This document shows, piece after piece, positions 25,404 through 38,800 of a stretch of 64,000 bases of DNA. The notes under the pieces were generated by a model. It did no database searches, was not told the origin of the DNA, and was given only the letters and a program-made list of their open reading frames with translations. Position 1 is the stretch's first letter. Each line of letters opens with the position of its first letter. The translations under genes were made by a program, and so were the position numbers. Location of the stretch: positions 50,744,001 through 50,808,000 of the forward strand of contig JAZBRS010000020.1 in NCBI GenBank assembly GCA_037176725.1, written 5' to 3'. Origin of the DNA: Posidonia oceanica. Lineage: Eukaryota; Streptophyta; Magnoliopsida; Alismatales; Posidoniaceae.

Positions 25404-28400
25404 TTCCTAACCTCTTCCAGGTCTTGTTAGGGCTTGCACCTGTCATTCCAGTAGGTCAGGTCTTGATAAGGCTTGTACTTTTCATTCCCGTCCTGTTCCG
25501 GGTCTTGTTAGGGCTTGCTCCTATCAATCCTAGCGGTCTGATCTAGGTGAGGCTTGTACTTATCATTCCTGACCACTTCCGGGTTTTGTTAGGGCTTTGC
25601 ACCTATCATTCCTGGCGGTCCGATCTTGATAAGGCTTGTACTTATCATTCCAGACATCTTCCGTGTCTTGATAGGGCTTGCCCCTATCTTTCCTGGCGGT
25701 CCGGTATTGATTAGGCATGTACAGTTCATTACTGACCTCTTCTGGGTCTTGTTAGGGCTTGCACCTATCATTCCTGGCGGTCCGGACTTGATAAGGCTAG
25801 TACTTATCATTCCTGTCCTCTTCCAGGTCTTGTTAGGGCTTGCACCAATCAATCCTAGCGGTCCGGTCTTGACATGTCTTGTACAAATCATTCCTGACCT
25901 CTTTCGGGTCTTGTTAGGGCTTGAACCTATCATTCATGGCGGTCCGGTCTTGATAAGGCTTCTTCTTATCATTCCTGACCTCCTCAAGGTCTTGTTAGGA
26001 CTTTGCACCTATCATTCCAACCGGTCCGGTCAAGATCTGGCTTGTACTTATCGTTCCTGACCTCTTCTTGGTCTTGTTTGGGCTATGCACCAATCAATCC
26101 TGGCGGTCCGGTATTGAAAAGGAATGTACATATCATTCCGGACCTATTCCAGGTCCAGTTAGGGCTTGCACCTGTAATTCCTAGCGGTCCGGTCATGATA
26201 AGGCTCGTACTAACCAATCCTGACCACTTCAAGGTCCTGTTAGGACTCTGCACCAATCATTCCTCGCGATCCGGTCTTGATAAGGCTTGTACTTATCAAT
26301 CTCGACCTCTTCCGGGTCTTGTTAGGGCTAGCACCTGCCTTTCCTGGCGATCTGGTCTTGATAAGGCTTGTACTTATCATTCCTAACCTCTTCAGGATCT
26401 TCTTAGGGCTTTGCACCTATCATTCCTGGCAGTCCGCTCATGATAAGGCTAGTACTTATCATTCCTGACCTCTTCCGGATCATGTTAGGGCTTGCACCTA
26501 TCATTCCTGGCGGTCCAGTCTCGATAAGGATTGTACTTATCATTCCTAATCTCTTACGGGTCTTGTTAGGGCTTGCACCTATCATTCCTGGCGGTCCGGT
26601 CATGGTAAGGCATGTACTTATCATTCCTGACCACATCCTAGTCTCATTTGGGCTTGCACCTATCATTCCTGGCGATCCGGTCTTGATAAGGCTTATACTT
26701 ATCATTCCTGACCTCACGCGGGTCTTGTATGGGTTTGCAACTATCATTCCAAGCGGTCCGATCTTGCTAAGGCTGGTACTTATCATTCCTGACCTCTTCC
26801 GGGTCTTGTTACGTCCTGCACCAATCATTCCTAGCGGTCCGGTCTTGATAAGGCTTGTACTTATCGTTACTAACCTCTTCCAGGTCTTGTTAGGGCATGC
26901 ACTAATCATTCCTGGTGGTCCGGTCTTAATAAGGCGTGTACTTATCTTTCCGGACCTCTTCCGAGTCTTGTTAGGGCTTTGCACCTATCATTCCTAGCGG
27001 TCCGGTCTTGATAAGGCTTGTACTTATCATTCCTGACCTCCTCTAGGTCATCTTAGGGCTTGCACCTAACATTCCTGGCGGTCCGGTCGTGACAAGGCTT
27101 GTTCTTATCATTCCTGAACTCTTTCGGGTCTTGTTCGGGCTTGCACCGATCATTCCTAGCGGTTTGGTCTTGATAAGGCTTGTACTTATCATTCCTGAAC
27201 GCTTCCAAGTCATGTTAGGGCTTTGTACCTTTCATTCTAGGTGGTCCGATCATGGTAAGGCATGTACTTATCATTCCTGACCTCTTCCGGGTCTTGTTAG
27301 GGCTTGCACCTAACATTCTTGGTGGTCTGGTCTTGGTACGAAATGTACTTATCATTCCTGACCACTTCCAGGTCTTGTTAGGGCTTGCACCTATCATTCC
27401 AAGCTGTCCGGTCATGATAAGGCTTGTACTTATCATTCCTGACATCTTCGGTTACTTGTTATGGCTTGCACTTGTCATTCCTAGCGACTCGGTCTTGATA
27501 AGGCATGTACTTATCATTCTTTACCACTTCCGAGTCTTGTTAGGGCTTTCACCTATCATTCCTGGTGGTCCGGTCTTGGTAAGGCATGTACTTATCATTC
27601 CTGACCTCTTCCGTGTCCTGTTAGGGCCTCGTGCCATTCATTCCATCCTTGTACTTATCATTCTCGGCCTCTTCCGGGTCTTGTTAGGGCTTTCACCTAT
27701 CATTCCCAGCGGTCCGGTCTTGATAAGGCTTGTACTTATCTGTCCCGACCTCCTCCGTGTCTTGTTAGGGCTTGCACCAATCATTCCAGGTAGTCCGGTC
27801 ATGATAAGGCTTGTTCTTAACATTCCAGACCTCTTCCGGTTCTTTTTAGGGCCTTGCACCGAACATTCCTGGCAGTCCGGTCTTGATAAGGCTTGTACTT
27901 ATCATTCCTGACCTCTTCTAGGTCGTGTTAGCGCTTTGCACCAGTCATTCCTAGCAGTCATGTCTTGAGAAGGCTTGTACTTATCATTCCTGACCTCTTC
28001 CGAGTCATGTTAAGGCATGCACCTTTCATTCCTGGCGGTCGGGTCTTGGTAAGGCCTGTACTTATCATTCCTGACCTCTTCCGGGTCTTGTAAGGGCTTG
28101 CACCTATCATTCCTAGCGGTCCGGTCTTGAGACAGCTTGTACTTATCATTCCCCACCTCTTTCGGGTCTTGTTAGGACTTGCTCCTAACATTCCTGGTGG
28201 TCTGGTCTTGATAAGTCATGTACTTATCATTCCAGACCTCTTCCGGGTCTTGTAAGGGCTTTGCACCTACCATTCCGGGCGGTCGGGTCTAGACAAGGCT
28301 TGTACTTATCATTCCCCACCTCTTCCGGGTCTTGTTAGGGCCTGCACCTATCATTCCCGGCGGTCCGGTCTTGATAAGGCGTGTACATATCATTCCTGAC

Positions 28401-29339
28401 CTCTTCTGGGTCTTGTTAGGGCCTTGCACTTATCATTCCTGGCGGTCCGGTCTCGATAAGGCTGGTACTTATCATTCCCAACCTCTTCAGGTTCTTGTTA
28501 GGGCTTCCACCTATCATTCCTAACGGTGCGGTCATGTTAAGGCTTGTACCTGTCATTCCTGACCTCTTCCTGGTCTTGTTAGGGCTTTGCACCTATCATT
28601 CCTAGCGGTCCGGTCTTGATACGGCTTGTACTTATCATTCCTGACCTCCTCCGGGTCTTGTTTGGACTTTGCACCTATCATTCCTAGCGGTCGGGTCTGT
28701 ACAAGGCTTGTACTTATCATTCCTGACCTCTTCCGGGTCTTGTTAGGGCTTGCAACTATCATTCCGGAGGTCACGTCTTGATAAGGCTTGTACTTATCAT
28801 TCCCGACCATCTCCGGGTCTTGTTTGGGCTTGCACCAACCATTCCTGGCGGTCCGGTCTTGGTGAGGCTTGTACTAATCATTCCTGACCTCTTCCGGTTC
28901 TTGTTGTGGCTCTGCACCGATCAATCCTGGCGGTCCGGTCTTGATAAGACTTGTACTTATCATTACTAACCTCTTCCGGGTCTTGTTAGGGCATGCACCT
29001 ATCATTCCTGGTGGTCCGGTCTTGATAAGGCGTGTACTTATCGTTCCTGACCTCTTCCGATTCTTGTTAGGGCTTTGCACCTATCATTCCTAGCGGTCCG
29101 GTCTTGATAAGGCATGTACTTTTCATTCCTGACCTCTTCCGGGTCATGTTAGGGCTTGCACCTATCATTCCTGGCGGTCCGGTCTTTACAAGGCTTGTTC
29201 TTATCATTCCCGATCTCTTCCTGGTCTTGTTTGGGCTTGCACCTGTCATTCCTAGCGGTTTGGTCTTGATAAGCCGTGTACTTATCATTCCTGACCGCTT
29301 CCAGGTCTTGTTAGGGCTTGCACCTATCATTCCTGGCGG

Positions 29340-31900
29340 TCCGGTCTTGATTAGGCTCGTACTTATCATTCCTGACCTCTTCCAGGTCATGTTAGGGCTT
29401 GCACCTATCAATCCTAGCGGTCCGGTCTTGACTTGGCTTGTACTAATCATTCCTGACCTCTTCCATGTCTTGTTTGGGCTTGCACCTATCATTCCTAGTG
29501 GTCCGGTCTTGATATGGCCTGTACTTACCTTTCCTGACCTCTTCCAGGTGTTGTTAGGGCTTGTACCTATCATTCCAGGCGGTCTCGTCTTGATAAGACT
29601 TGTACTTACCATTCCCGACCTCTTCCTGGCCCTGTTTGGGCTAGCACCTATCATTCCTGGCTGTCTGGTCTTGATAAGGCTTGTACTTATCATCCTGACC
29701 TCTTCCGGGTCTTGTTAGGGCTTGCACCTATCATTCCTCTCGGTCCGGTCATGACAAGGCTTGTGCTTACCATTCCTGACCACTTCTTGGTCCTGTTAAG
29801 ACTCTGCACTAATCATTCCTAGCGGTCGGGTCTTGATAAGGCTTGAACTTATCATTCCCGACCTCATCCGGGTCATGTTAGGGCTTGCACCTATCTTTCC
29901 TGGCGGTCCAGTCTTGATTGGGCATGTAATTATCATTCCTGACCACTTCCGCGTCTTCATAGGGCTTTGCACCTATCATTCCTGGCAGTCCAGTCTTGAT
30001 AAGGCATGTACTTATCATTCCTGACCTCCTCCGGGTCTTGTTAGGGCATGCACCAATCATTCCTGGCGGTCCGATCTCGATAAGGCTTGTACTTATCATT
30101 CCTGACCTCTTCCGAGTCTAGTTAGGGCTTGCTGCTATCATTCCTGGTAGTTCAGTCTTGGTAAGGCATGTACTTATCATTCCTGACCTCATACAGGTCT
30201 AGTTTGGGCTTGCACCTATCATTCCTGGCGGTCCGGTCTTGATAAGGCTAGTACTTATCATTCCTGACCTCACGCGGGTCTTGTTTGGGCTTGCACCAGT
30301 CATTACTAGCGGTCCAGTCTTGCTAAGGCTTGTACTTATCAATCCTGACCTCTTCCGGGTCTTGTTAAGGCTTGCACCTATCATTCCTGGCGGTCTGGCC
30401 TTGATAAGGCTAGTACTTATCAATACGGACCTCTTCCAGGTCTTGTTAGGGCATGCACCTATCATTGCTGGCGGTCCAATCATGATATGGCATGCACTTA
30501 TCATTCCTGACCTCTTCCGAGTATTGTTAGGGCTTTGCACCTATCATTCCAAATGGTCCGGTCATGATAAGGCTTGTACTTATCATTCCTGACCTCTTCT
30601 GGGTCATGTTAGGGCTTGCACCAATCGTTCCTGTTGGTCCGGTCTTGACAAGGCTGGTTCATATCATTCCCGATCTCTTCCAGGTCTTGTTAGGGTTTGC
30701 ACCTATCAATCCTGGCAGTTTGGTCTTGATAAGGCTTGTACTTATCGTTCCTAACCGCTTCCTGGTCTTGTTAGGGCTTTGCACCTATCATTCAAGGCGG
30801 TCGGTCCTGGTAAGGCATGTACTTATCATTCCTGACCTCTTCGGGGTCTTGTTTGGGCTTTGCACCTATCATTCCTAGCTGTCCGATCTTGATAAGGCTT
30901 GTATTTATCATTCCTGACCTCTGCCGGGTCTTGTTACGACTTGCACCTATCATTCTTGGTGGTCCGGTCTTGATAAGGAATCTACTTACCATTCCTAACC
31001 TCTTCCATGTCTTGTTAGGGCTTGCACCTATCATTCCTGGCGGTCCGGTCATGATAACGCTTGTACTTATCATTACTGACATCTTCTGGGTCTTGTTAGG
31101 GCTTGCACATGTCATTCCAGGCGGTTCGGTCTTGATAAGGCTCGTACTTATCATTCTTGACCTCTTCCGGGTCTTGTTAGGGCTTTCACCTATCATTCCT
31201 AGTGGTCCGGTCTTGATAAGGCATGTACTTATCATTCCTGACCTCTTCCGTGTCTTGTTAGGGCCTTGCACCTTTCATTCCGCACATGTACTTATCATTC
31301 TCGGCCTCTTCCGGGTCTTGTTAGGGCTAGCACCTATCATTCCTGGCAGTCTGGTCTCGATAAGGCTAGTACTTATCATTCCCGACCTCTTCCAGGTCTT
31401 GTCAGGGCTTGCACCTATCATTCCTGGCGGTCCGGTCTTGATAAGTCTTCCACTTATCATTCCTAACCTCTTCCGAGTCTTGTTTGGGCATTCACCTGTC
31501 ATTCCAGGCGGTTCAGTTTTGATAAGTCTTCCACTTATCATTCCCGACCTCTTCAAGGTCTGGTTAGGCCTTACACCTATCATTCCTGGCGTTCCGGTCA
31601 CGATACGGCTTGTACTTTTCATTCCAGACCACTTTCGAGTCTTGTTAGGGCTTTGCTCCTATCAATCCAGGCGGTCCGGTCATGATAAGGCTTGTACTTA
31701 TCATTCTTGACCTCTTCCGGGCCTTGTTAGGGCTTTCACCTATCATTCCTGGTGGTCCGGTCTTGATAAGGCATGTACTTATCATTCCTGACCTTTTCCG
31801 TGTCTTGTTAGGGCCTAGCACCATTCAATCCATGCTTGTACTTATCATTCTCGGCCTCTTCCGGGTCTTGTTAGGGCTTGCACCTATCATTCCTGGCGGT
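29340..31900 (+). repeat. Nested 2.56-kb tandem block, unit 1
   Basis: Variants at 29,833, 30,564 and 30,817 recur at 32,393, 33,124 and 33,377, a constant offset of 2,560. The copies differ by scattered substitutions (for example tatctttcctgg against tatcattcctgg after 29,892), so this doubling is older than the 10,423-bp event that later copied it. Borders are approximate. Confidence 0.8.
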
Positions 31901-34460
31901 CCGGTCTTGATATGGCTCGTACTTATCATTCCTGACCTCTTCCGAGTCATGTTAGGGCTTGCACCTATCAATCCTAGCGGTCCGGTCTTGACTTGGCTTG
32001 TACTAATCATTCCTCACCTCTTCCATGTCTTGTTTGGGCTTGCACCAATCGTTCCTAGTGGTCCGGTCTTGATATGGCTTGTACTTACCTTTCCTGACCT
32101 ATTCCAGGTGTTGTTAGGGCTTGTACCTATCATTCCTGTCGGTCTGGTCTTGATAAGACTTGTACTTACCATTCCCGACCTCTTCCAAGCCCTGTTAGGG
32201 CTTGCACCTATCATTCCTGGTTGTCTGGTCTTGATAAGGCTTGTACTTATCATCCTGACCTCTTCCGGGTCTTGTTAGGGCTTGCACCTGTCATTCCTCT
32301 CCGTCCGATCAAGATAAGGCTTGTACTTACCATTCCTGACTACTTGTAGGTCCTGTTAAGACTCAGCACCAATCATTCCTAGTGGTCGGGTCTTGATAAG
32401 GCTTGAACTTATCATTCCCGACCTCATCCGGGTCATGTTAGGGCTTGCACCTATCATTCCTGGCGGTCCAGTCTTGATAGGGCTTGTAATTATCAATCAT
32501 GACCTCTTTCGCGTCTTCATAGGGCTTTGCACCTATCATTCCGGGCAGTCCGGTCTTGATAAGGCTTGTACTTATCATTCCTGACCTCTTCCGGGTCTTG
32601 TTAGGGCTTGCACCAATCATTCCTGGCGGTCCGATCTCGATAAGGCTTGTACTTATCATTCCTGACCTCTTCCGAGTCTAGTTAGGGCTTGCAGCTATCA
32701 TTCCTGGTAGTTCGGTCTTGGTAAGGCATGTACTTATCATTCCTGACCTCATCTTGGTCTAGTTTGGGCTTGCACCTATCATTCCTGGCGGTCCGGTCTA
32801 GATTAGGCTAGTACTTATCATTCCTGACCACACGCGGGTCTTGTTTGGGCTTGGACCAATCATTCCTAGCTGTCTGGTGTTGCTAAGGCTTGTACTTATC
32901 ATTCCTGACCTCTTCCGTGTCTTGTTAGGGCTTGCACCAATCATTCCTGGCGGTCTGGCCTTGATAAGGCTAGTACTTATCATTACGGACCTCTTCCAGG
33001 TCATGTTAGGGCATGCACCTTTCATTGCTGGCGGTCCGATCTAGATAAGGCATGCACTTATCGTTCCTGACCTCTTCTGAGTCTTGTTAGGGCTTTGCAC
33101 CTATCATTCCATGCGGTCCGGTCTTGATTAGGCTTGTACTTATCATTCCTGACCTCTTCTGGGTCATGTTAGAGCTAGCACCTATCGTTCCTGACGGTCC
33201 GGTCTTGACAAGGCTTGTTCATATCATTCCCGATCTATTCCATGTCTTGTTAGGGCTTGCACCTATCAATCCTGGCAGTTTGGTCTTGATAAGGCTTGTA
33301 CTTATCGTTCCTAACCGCTTCCAGGTCTTGTTAGGGCTTTGCACCTATCATTCAAGGCGGTCGGTCCTGGTAAGGCATGTACTTATCATTCCTGACCTCT
33401 TCCGGGTCTTGTTTGGGCTTTGCACCTATCTTTCCTAGCTGTCCGATCTTGATAAGGCTTGTACTTATCATTCCTGACCTCTGCTGGGTCTTGTTACGGC
33501 TTGCACCTAACATTCTTGGTGGTCCGGTCTTGATAAGGAATCTACTTACCATTCCTAACCTCTTCCAGGTCTTGTTAGGGCTTGCACCTTTCATTCCTGG
33601 CGGTCCGGTCATGATAAGGCTTGTACTTTACTGACATCTTTTGGGTCTTGTTAGGGCTTGCACATGTCATTCCAGGCGGTTCGGTCTTGATAAGGCTCGT
33701 ACTTATCATTCTTGACCTCTTCCGTGTCTTGTTAGGGCCTTCCACCTTTAATTCCGCGCTTGTACTTATCATTCTCGGCCTCTTCCGGGTCTTGTTAGGG
33801 CTAGCACCTATCATTCCTGGCAGTCTGGTCTCGATAAAGCTAGTACATATCATTCCCGACCTCTTCCAGGTCTTGTCAGGGCTTGCACCTATCATTCCTG
33901 GCGGTCCGGTCTTGATAAGTCTTCCACTTATCATTCCGAACCTCTTCCGGGTCTTGTTTGGGCGTTCACTTGTCATTCCTAGCGGTCCAGTCTTGATAAG
34001 TCTTCCACTTATCATTCCCGACCTCTTCAAGGTCTTGTTAGGCCTTACACCGATCATTCCTGGCATTCCGGTCATGATACGGCTTGTACTTTTCATTCCA
34101 GACCACTTCCGGGTCTTGTTAGGGCTTTGCTCCTATCAATCCAGGCGGTCCGGTCAAGATAAGGCTTGTACATATCATTCTTGACCTCTTCCGGGCCAAG
34201 TTAGGGCTTTCACCTATCATTCCTGGTGGTCTGGTCTTGATAAGGCTTGTACTTATCATTCCTGACCTTTTCCGTGTCTTGTTAGGGCCTTGCACCATTC
34301 AATCCATGCATGTACTTATCATTCTCGGCCTCTTCCGGGTCTTGTTAGGGCTTGCACCTATCTTTCCTGGCGGTCCGGTCTTGATATGGCTCGTACTTAT
34401 CATTCCAGACCTCTTCCGAGTCATGTTAGGGCTTGCACCTATCAATCCTAGCGGTCCAGT
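31901..34460 (+). repeat. Nested 2.56-kb tandem block, unit 2
   Basis: Second unit of the local doubling. It lost one 81-bp monomer near 33,720 and 5 bp at 33,624 relative to unit 1. That lowers the offset from 2,560 to 2,474 at its right end (31,763 pairs with 34,237). Both units reappear at 39.76-44.88 kb as part of the large duplication. Confidence 0.78.
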
Positions 34461-35826
34461 CTTGACTTGACTTGTACTAATCATTCCTCACCTCTTCCGG
34501 TTCTTGTTAGGGCAATGCACCGATCATTCCAGGTGGTCCGGTCTTGTTAGGGCCATGCACCTATCATTCCTAGCGGTCCGGTCTCGATAGCGCTTGTACT
34601 TGTCATTCCCACCTTCTTCCGGTTCTAATTAGGGCTTGCAACTCTCAGTCCTGGCGGTGCGGTCATGTTAAGGCTTGTACTTATCATTCCTGACCACTTC
34701 AAGGTCTTGTTAGGGCTTCGCACCTATCATTCCTGGCGGTCCGGGCTTGATACATCTTGTACTTACCATTCTTGACCTCTTCCGGGTCTTGTATGGGCTT
34801 TACACCTATCATTCCTGGCGGTCAGGTCAAGATAAGGCTTGTACTTATCATTCCTGACCAATTCTGGGTCTTGTTAGGGCTTGCACCAATCAATCCCGGC
34901 GGTCAGGTCTAGATAAGGCTTGTACTTATCATTCTCGACCTCTTCCGGGTCTTGTTAGGGCTTGCACCTATCATTCCTGGCGGTCCGGACGTGGTGAGGC
35001 TTGTACTTATCATTCCTGACCTCTTCCGGTTGTTGTTATGGCTTTGCACCTACCAATCCTGGCGGTCCGGTCTTGATTAGGCGTGTACTTATCATTCCGG
35101 ACCTCTTCTGGGTCATGTTAGGGCTTGCACCTACCATTCCTGGCGGTCCGGTAATGATTAGGCTTGTACATTTCATTCCTGACCTCTTCCGGGTCTCGTT
35201 AGGGCTTGCACCGATCATTCAAGGCGCTCTGGTCTTGATAAGGCACGTACTTTTCGTTCCTGACCTCTTCCGGGTCTTGTTAGGGCATGCACCTATCAAT
35301 CCTTGCAGTCCGGTCACGACATGGCATGTACTAATCATTCCTGACCTCTTCCTAGTCTTGTTAGGGCTTGCACCTAGCATTCATGGCGGTCCGGTCTTGA
35401 TAAGGCTTGTACTTATCATTCCTGACCTCTTCAAGGTCTTGTTTGGGCTTTGCACCTATCATTCCAAGCGGTCCGGTCATGATACAGCTTGTACTTATCA
35501 TTCATGACCCCCTCCGGGTCTTGTTTGGGCTTTGCACCTATCATTCCTGGCAGTCCAGTAATGACAAGGCTTGTACTTATCATTCCAGACCTCTTCCGGG
35601 TCTTATTAGGGCTTGCACCTATCATTCCTAGCGGTCCGGTTTGGATAAGGCCTGTACTTACAATTCCTTACCACATCTAGGTCCTGTTAGGACTCTGCAC
35701 CAATCAATCCTAGCGGTCCGGTCTTGATAAGGCTTGTACTTATCATTCCCGACCTCCTCCCGGTCTTGTTAGGGCTTGCACCTATCTTTCCTGGCGGTCC
35801 GGTCTTGATATGGCTTGTACTTATCC

Positions 35827-38800
35827 TTCCTAACCTCTTCCAGGTCTTGTTAGGGCTTGCACCTGTCATTCCAGTAGGTCAGGTCTTGATAAGGCTTGTA
35901 CTTTTCATTCCCGTCCTGTTCCGGGTCTTGTTAGGGCTTGCTCCTATCAATCCTAGCGGTCTGATCTAGGTGAGGCTTGTACTTATCATTCCTGACCACT
36001 TCCGGGTTTTGTTAGGGCTTTGCACCTATCATTCCTGGCGGTCCGATCTTGATAAGGCTTGTACTTATCATTCCAGACATCTTCCGTGTCTTGATAGGGC
36101 TTGCCCCTATCTTTCCTGGCGGTCCGGTATTGATTAGGCATGTACAGTTCATTACTGACCTCTTCTGGGTCTTGTTAGGGCTTGCACCTATCATTCCTGG
36201 CGGTCCGGACTTGATAAGGCTAGTACTTATCATTCCTGTCCTCTTCCAGGTCTTGTTAGGGCTTGCACCAATCAATCCTAGCGGTCCGGTCTTGACATGT
36301 CTTGTACAAATCATTCCTGACCTCTTTCGGGTCTTGTTAGGGCTTGAACCTATCATTCATGGCGGTCCGGTCTTGATAAGGCTTCTTCTTATCATTCCTG
36401 ACCTCCTCAAGGTCTTGTTAGGACTTTGCACCTATCATTCCAACCGGTCCGGTCAAGATCTGGCTTGTACTTATCGTTCCTGACCTCTTCTTGGTCTTGT
36501 TTGGGCTATGCACCAATCAATCCTGGCGGTCCGGTATTGAAAAGGAATGTACATATCATTCCGGACCTATTCCAGGTCCAGTTAGGGCTTGCACCTGTAA
36601 TTCCTAGCGGTCCGGTCATGATAAGGCTCGTACTAACCAATCCTGACCACTTCAAGGTCCTGTTAGGACTCTGCACCAATCATTCCTCGCGATCCGGTCT
36701 TGATAAGGCTTGTACTTATCAATCTCGACCTCTTCCGGGTCTTGTTAGGGCTAGCACCTGCCTTTCCTGGCGATCTGGTCTTGATAAGGCTTGTACTTAT
36801 CATTCCTAACCTCTTCAGGATCTTCTTAGGGCTTTGCACCTATCATTCCTGGCAGTCCGCTCATGATAAGGCTAGTACTTATCATTCCTGACCTCTTCCG
36901 GATCATGTTAGGGCTTGCACCTATCATTCCTGGCGGTCCAGTCTCGATAAGGATTGTACTTATCATTCCTAATCTCTTACGGGTCTTGTTAGGGCTTGCA
37001 CCTATCATTCCTGGCGGTCCGGTCATGGTAAGGCATGTACTTATCATTCCTGACCACATCCTAGTCTCATTTGGGCTTGCACCTATCATTCCTGGCGATC
37101 CGGTCTTGATAAGGCTTATACTTATCATTCCTGACCTCACGCGGGTCTTGTATGGGTTTGCAACTATCATTCCAAGCGGTCCGATCTTGCTAAGGCTGGT
37201 ACTTATCATTCCTGACCTCTTCCGGGTCTTGTTACGTCCTGCACCAATCATTCCTAGCGGTCCGGTCTTGATAAGGCTTGTACTTATCGTTACTAACCTC
37301 TTCCAGGTCTTGTTAGGGCATGCACTAATCATTCCTGGTGGTCCGGTCTTAATAAGGCGTGTACTTATCTTTCCGGACCTCTTCCGAGTCTTGTTAGGGC
37401 TTTGCACCTATCATTCCTAGCGGTCCGGTCTTGATAAGGCTTGTACTTATCATTCCTGACCTCCTCTAGGTCATCTTAGGGCTTGCACCTAACATTCCTG
37501 GCGGTCCGGTCGTGACAAGGCTTGTTCTTATCATTCCTGAACTCTTTCGGGTCTTGTTCGGGCTTGCACCGATCATTCCTAGCGGTTTGGTCTTGATAAG
37601 GCTTGTACTTATCATTCCTGAACGCTTCCAAGTCATGTTAGGGCTTTGTACCTTTCATTCTAGGTGGTCCGATCATGGTAAGGCATGTACTTATCATTCC
37701 TGACCTCTTCCGGGTCTTGTTAGGGCTTGCACCTAACATTCTTGGTGGTCTGGTCTTGGTACGAAATGTACTTATCATTCCTGACCACTTCCAGGTCTTG
37801 TTAGGGCTTGCACCTATCATTCCAAGCTGTCCGGTCATGATAAGGCTTGTACTTATCATTCCTGACATCTTCGGTTACTTGTTATGGCTTGCACTTGTCA
37901 TTCCTAGCGACTCGGTCTTGATAAGGCATGTACTTATCATTCTTTACCACTTCCGAGTCTTGTTAGGGCTTTCACCTATCATTCCTGGTGGTCCGGTCTT
38001 GGTAAGGCATGTACTTATCATTCCTGACCTCTTCCGTGTCCTGTTAGGGCCTCGTGCCATTCATTCCATCCTTGTACTTATCATTCTCGGCCTCTTCCGG
38101 GTCTTGTTAGGGCTTTCACCTATCATTCCCAGCGGTCCGGTCTTGATAAGGCTTGTACTTATCTGTCCCGACCTCCTCCGTGTCTTGTTAGGGCTTGCAC
38201 CAATCATTCCAGGTAGTCCGGTCATGATAAGGCTTGTTCTTAACATTCCAGACCTCTTCCGGTTCTTTTTAGGGCCTTGCACCGAACATTCCTGGCAGTC
38301 CGGTCTTGATAAGGCTTGTACTTATCATTCCTGACCTCTTCTAGGTCGTGTTAGCGCTTTGCACCAGTCATTCCTAGCAGTCATGTCTTGAGAAGGCTTG
38401 TACTTATCATTCCTGACCTCTTCCGAGTCATGTTAAGGCATGCACCTTTCATTCCTGGCGGTCGGGTCTTGGTAAGGCCTGTACTTATCATTCCTGACCT
38501 CTTCCGGGTCTTGTAAGGGCTTGCACCTATCATTCCTAGCGGTCCGGTCTTGAGACAGCTTGTACTTATCATTCCCCACCTCTTTCGGGTCTTGTTAGGA
38601 CTTGCTCCTAACATTCCTGGTGGTCTGGTCTTGATAAGTCATGTACTTATCATTCCAGACCTCTTCCGGGTCTTGTAAGGGCTTTGCACCTACCATTCCG
38701 GGCGGTCGGGTCTAGACAAGGCTTGTACTTATCATTCCCCACCTCTTCCGGGTCTTGTTAGGGCCTGCACCTATCATTCCCGGCGGTCCGGTCTTGATAA

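Larger units (their letters stand above)
25404..35826 (+). repeat. 10,423-bp tandem duplication, copy 1
   Basis: Every variant landmark I compared recurs exactly 10,423 bp later, with no drift in offset over the whole length. That means no net insertion or deletion at any landmark. No substitution was seen in the stretches I read side by side, for example 28,201/38,624 and 33,241/43,664, nor in any conceptual translation on either strand. Rare marks are shared, such as a 5-bp gap in cttgtactttactgac at 33,624/44,047. The unit holds about 128 monomers. It is far more similar to its neighbour than any other pair in the window, so it is the youngest event. Confidence 0.95.
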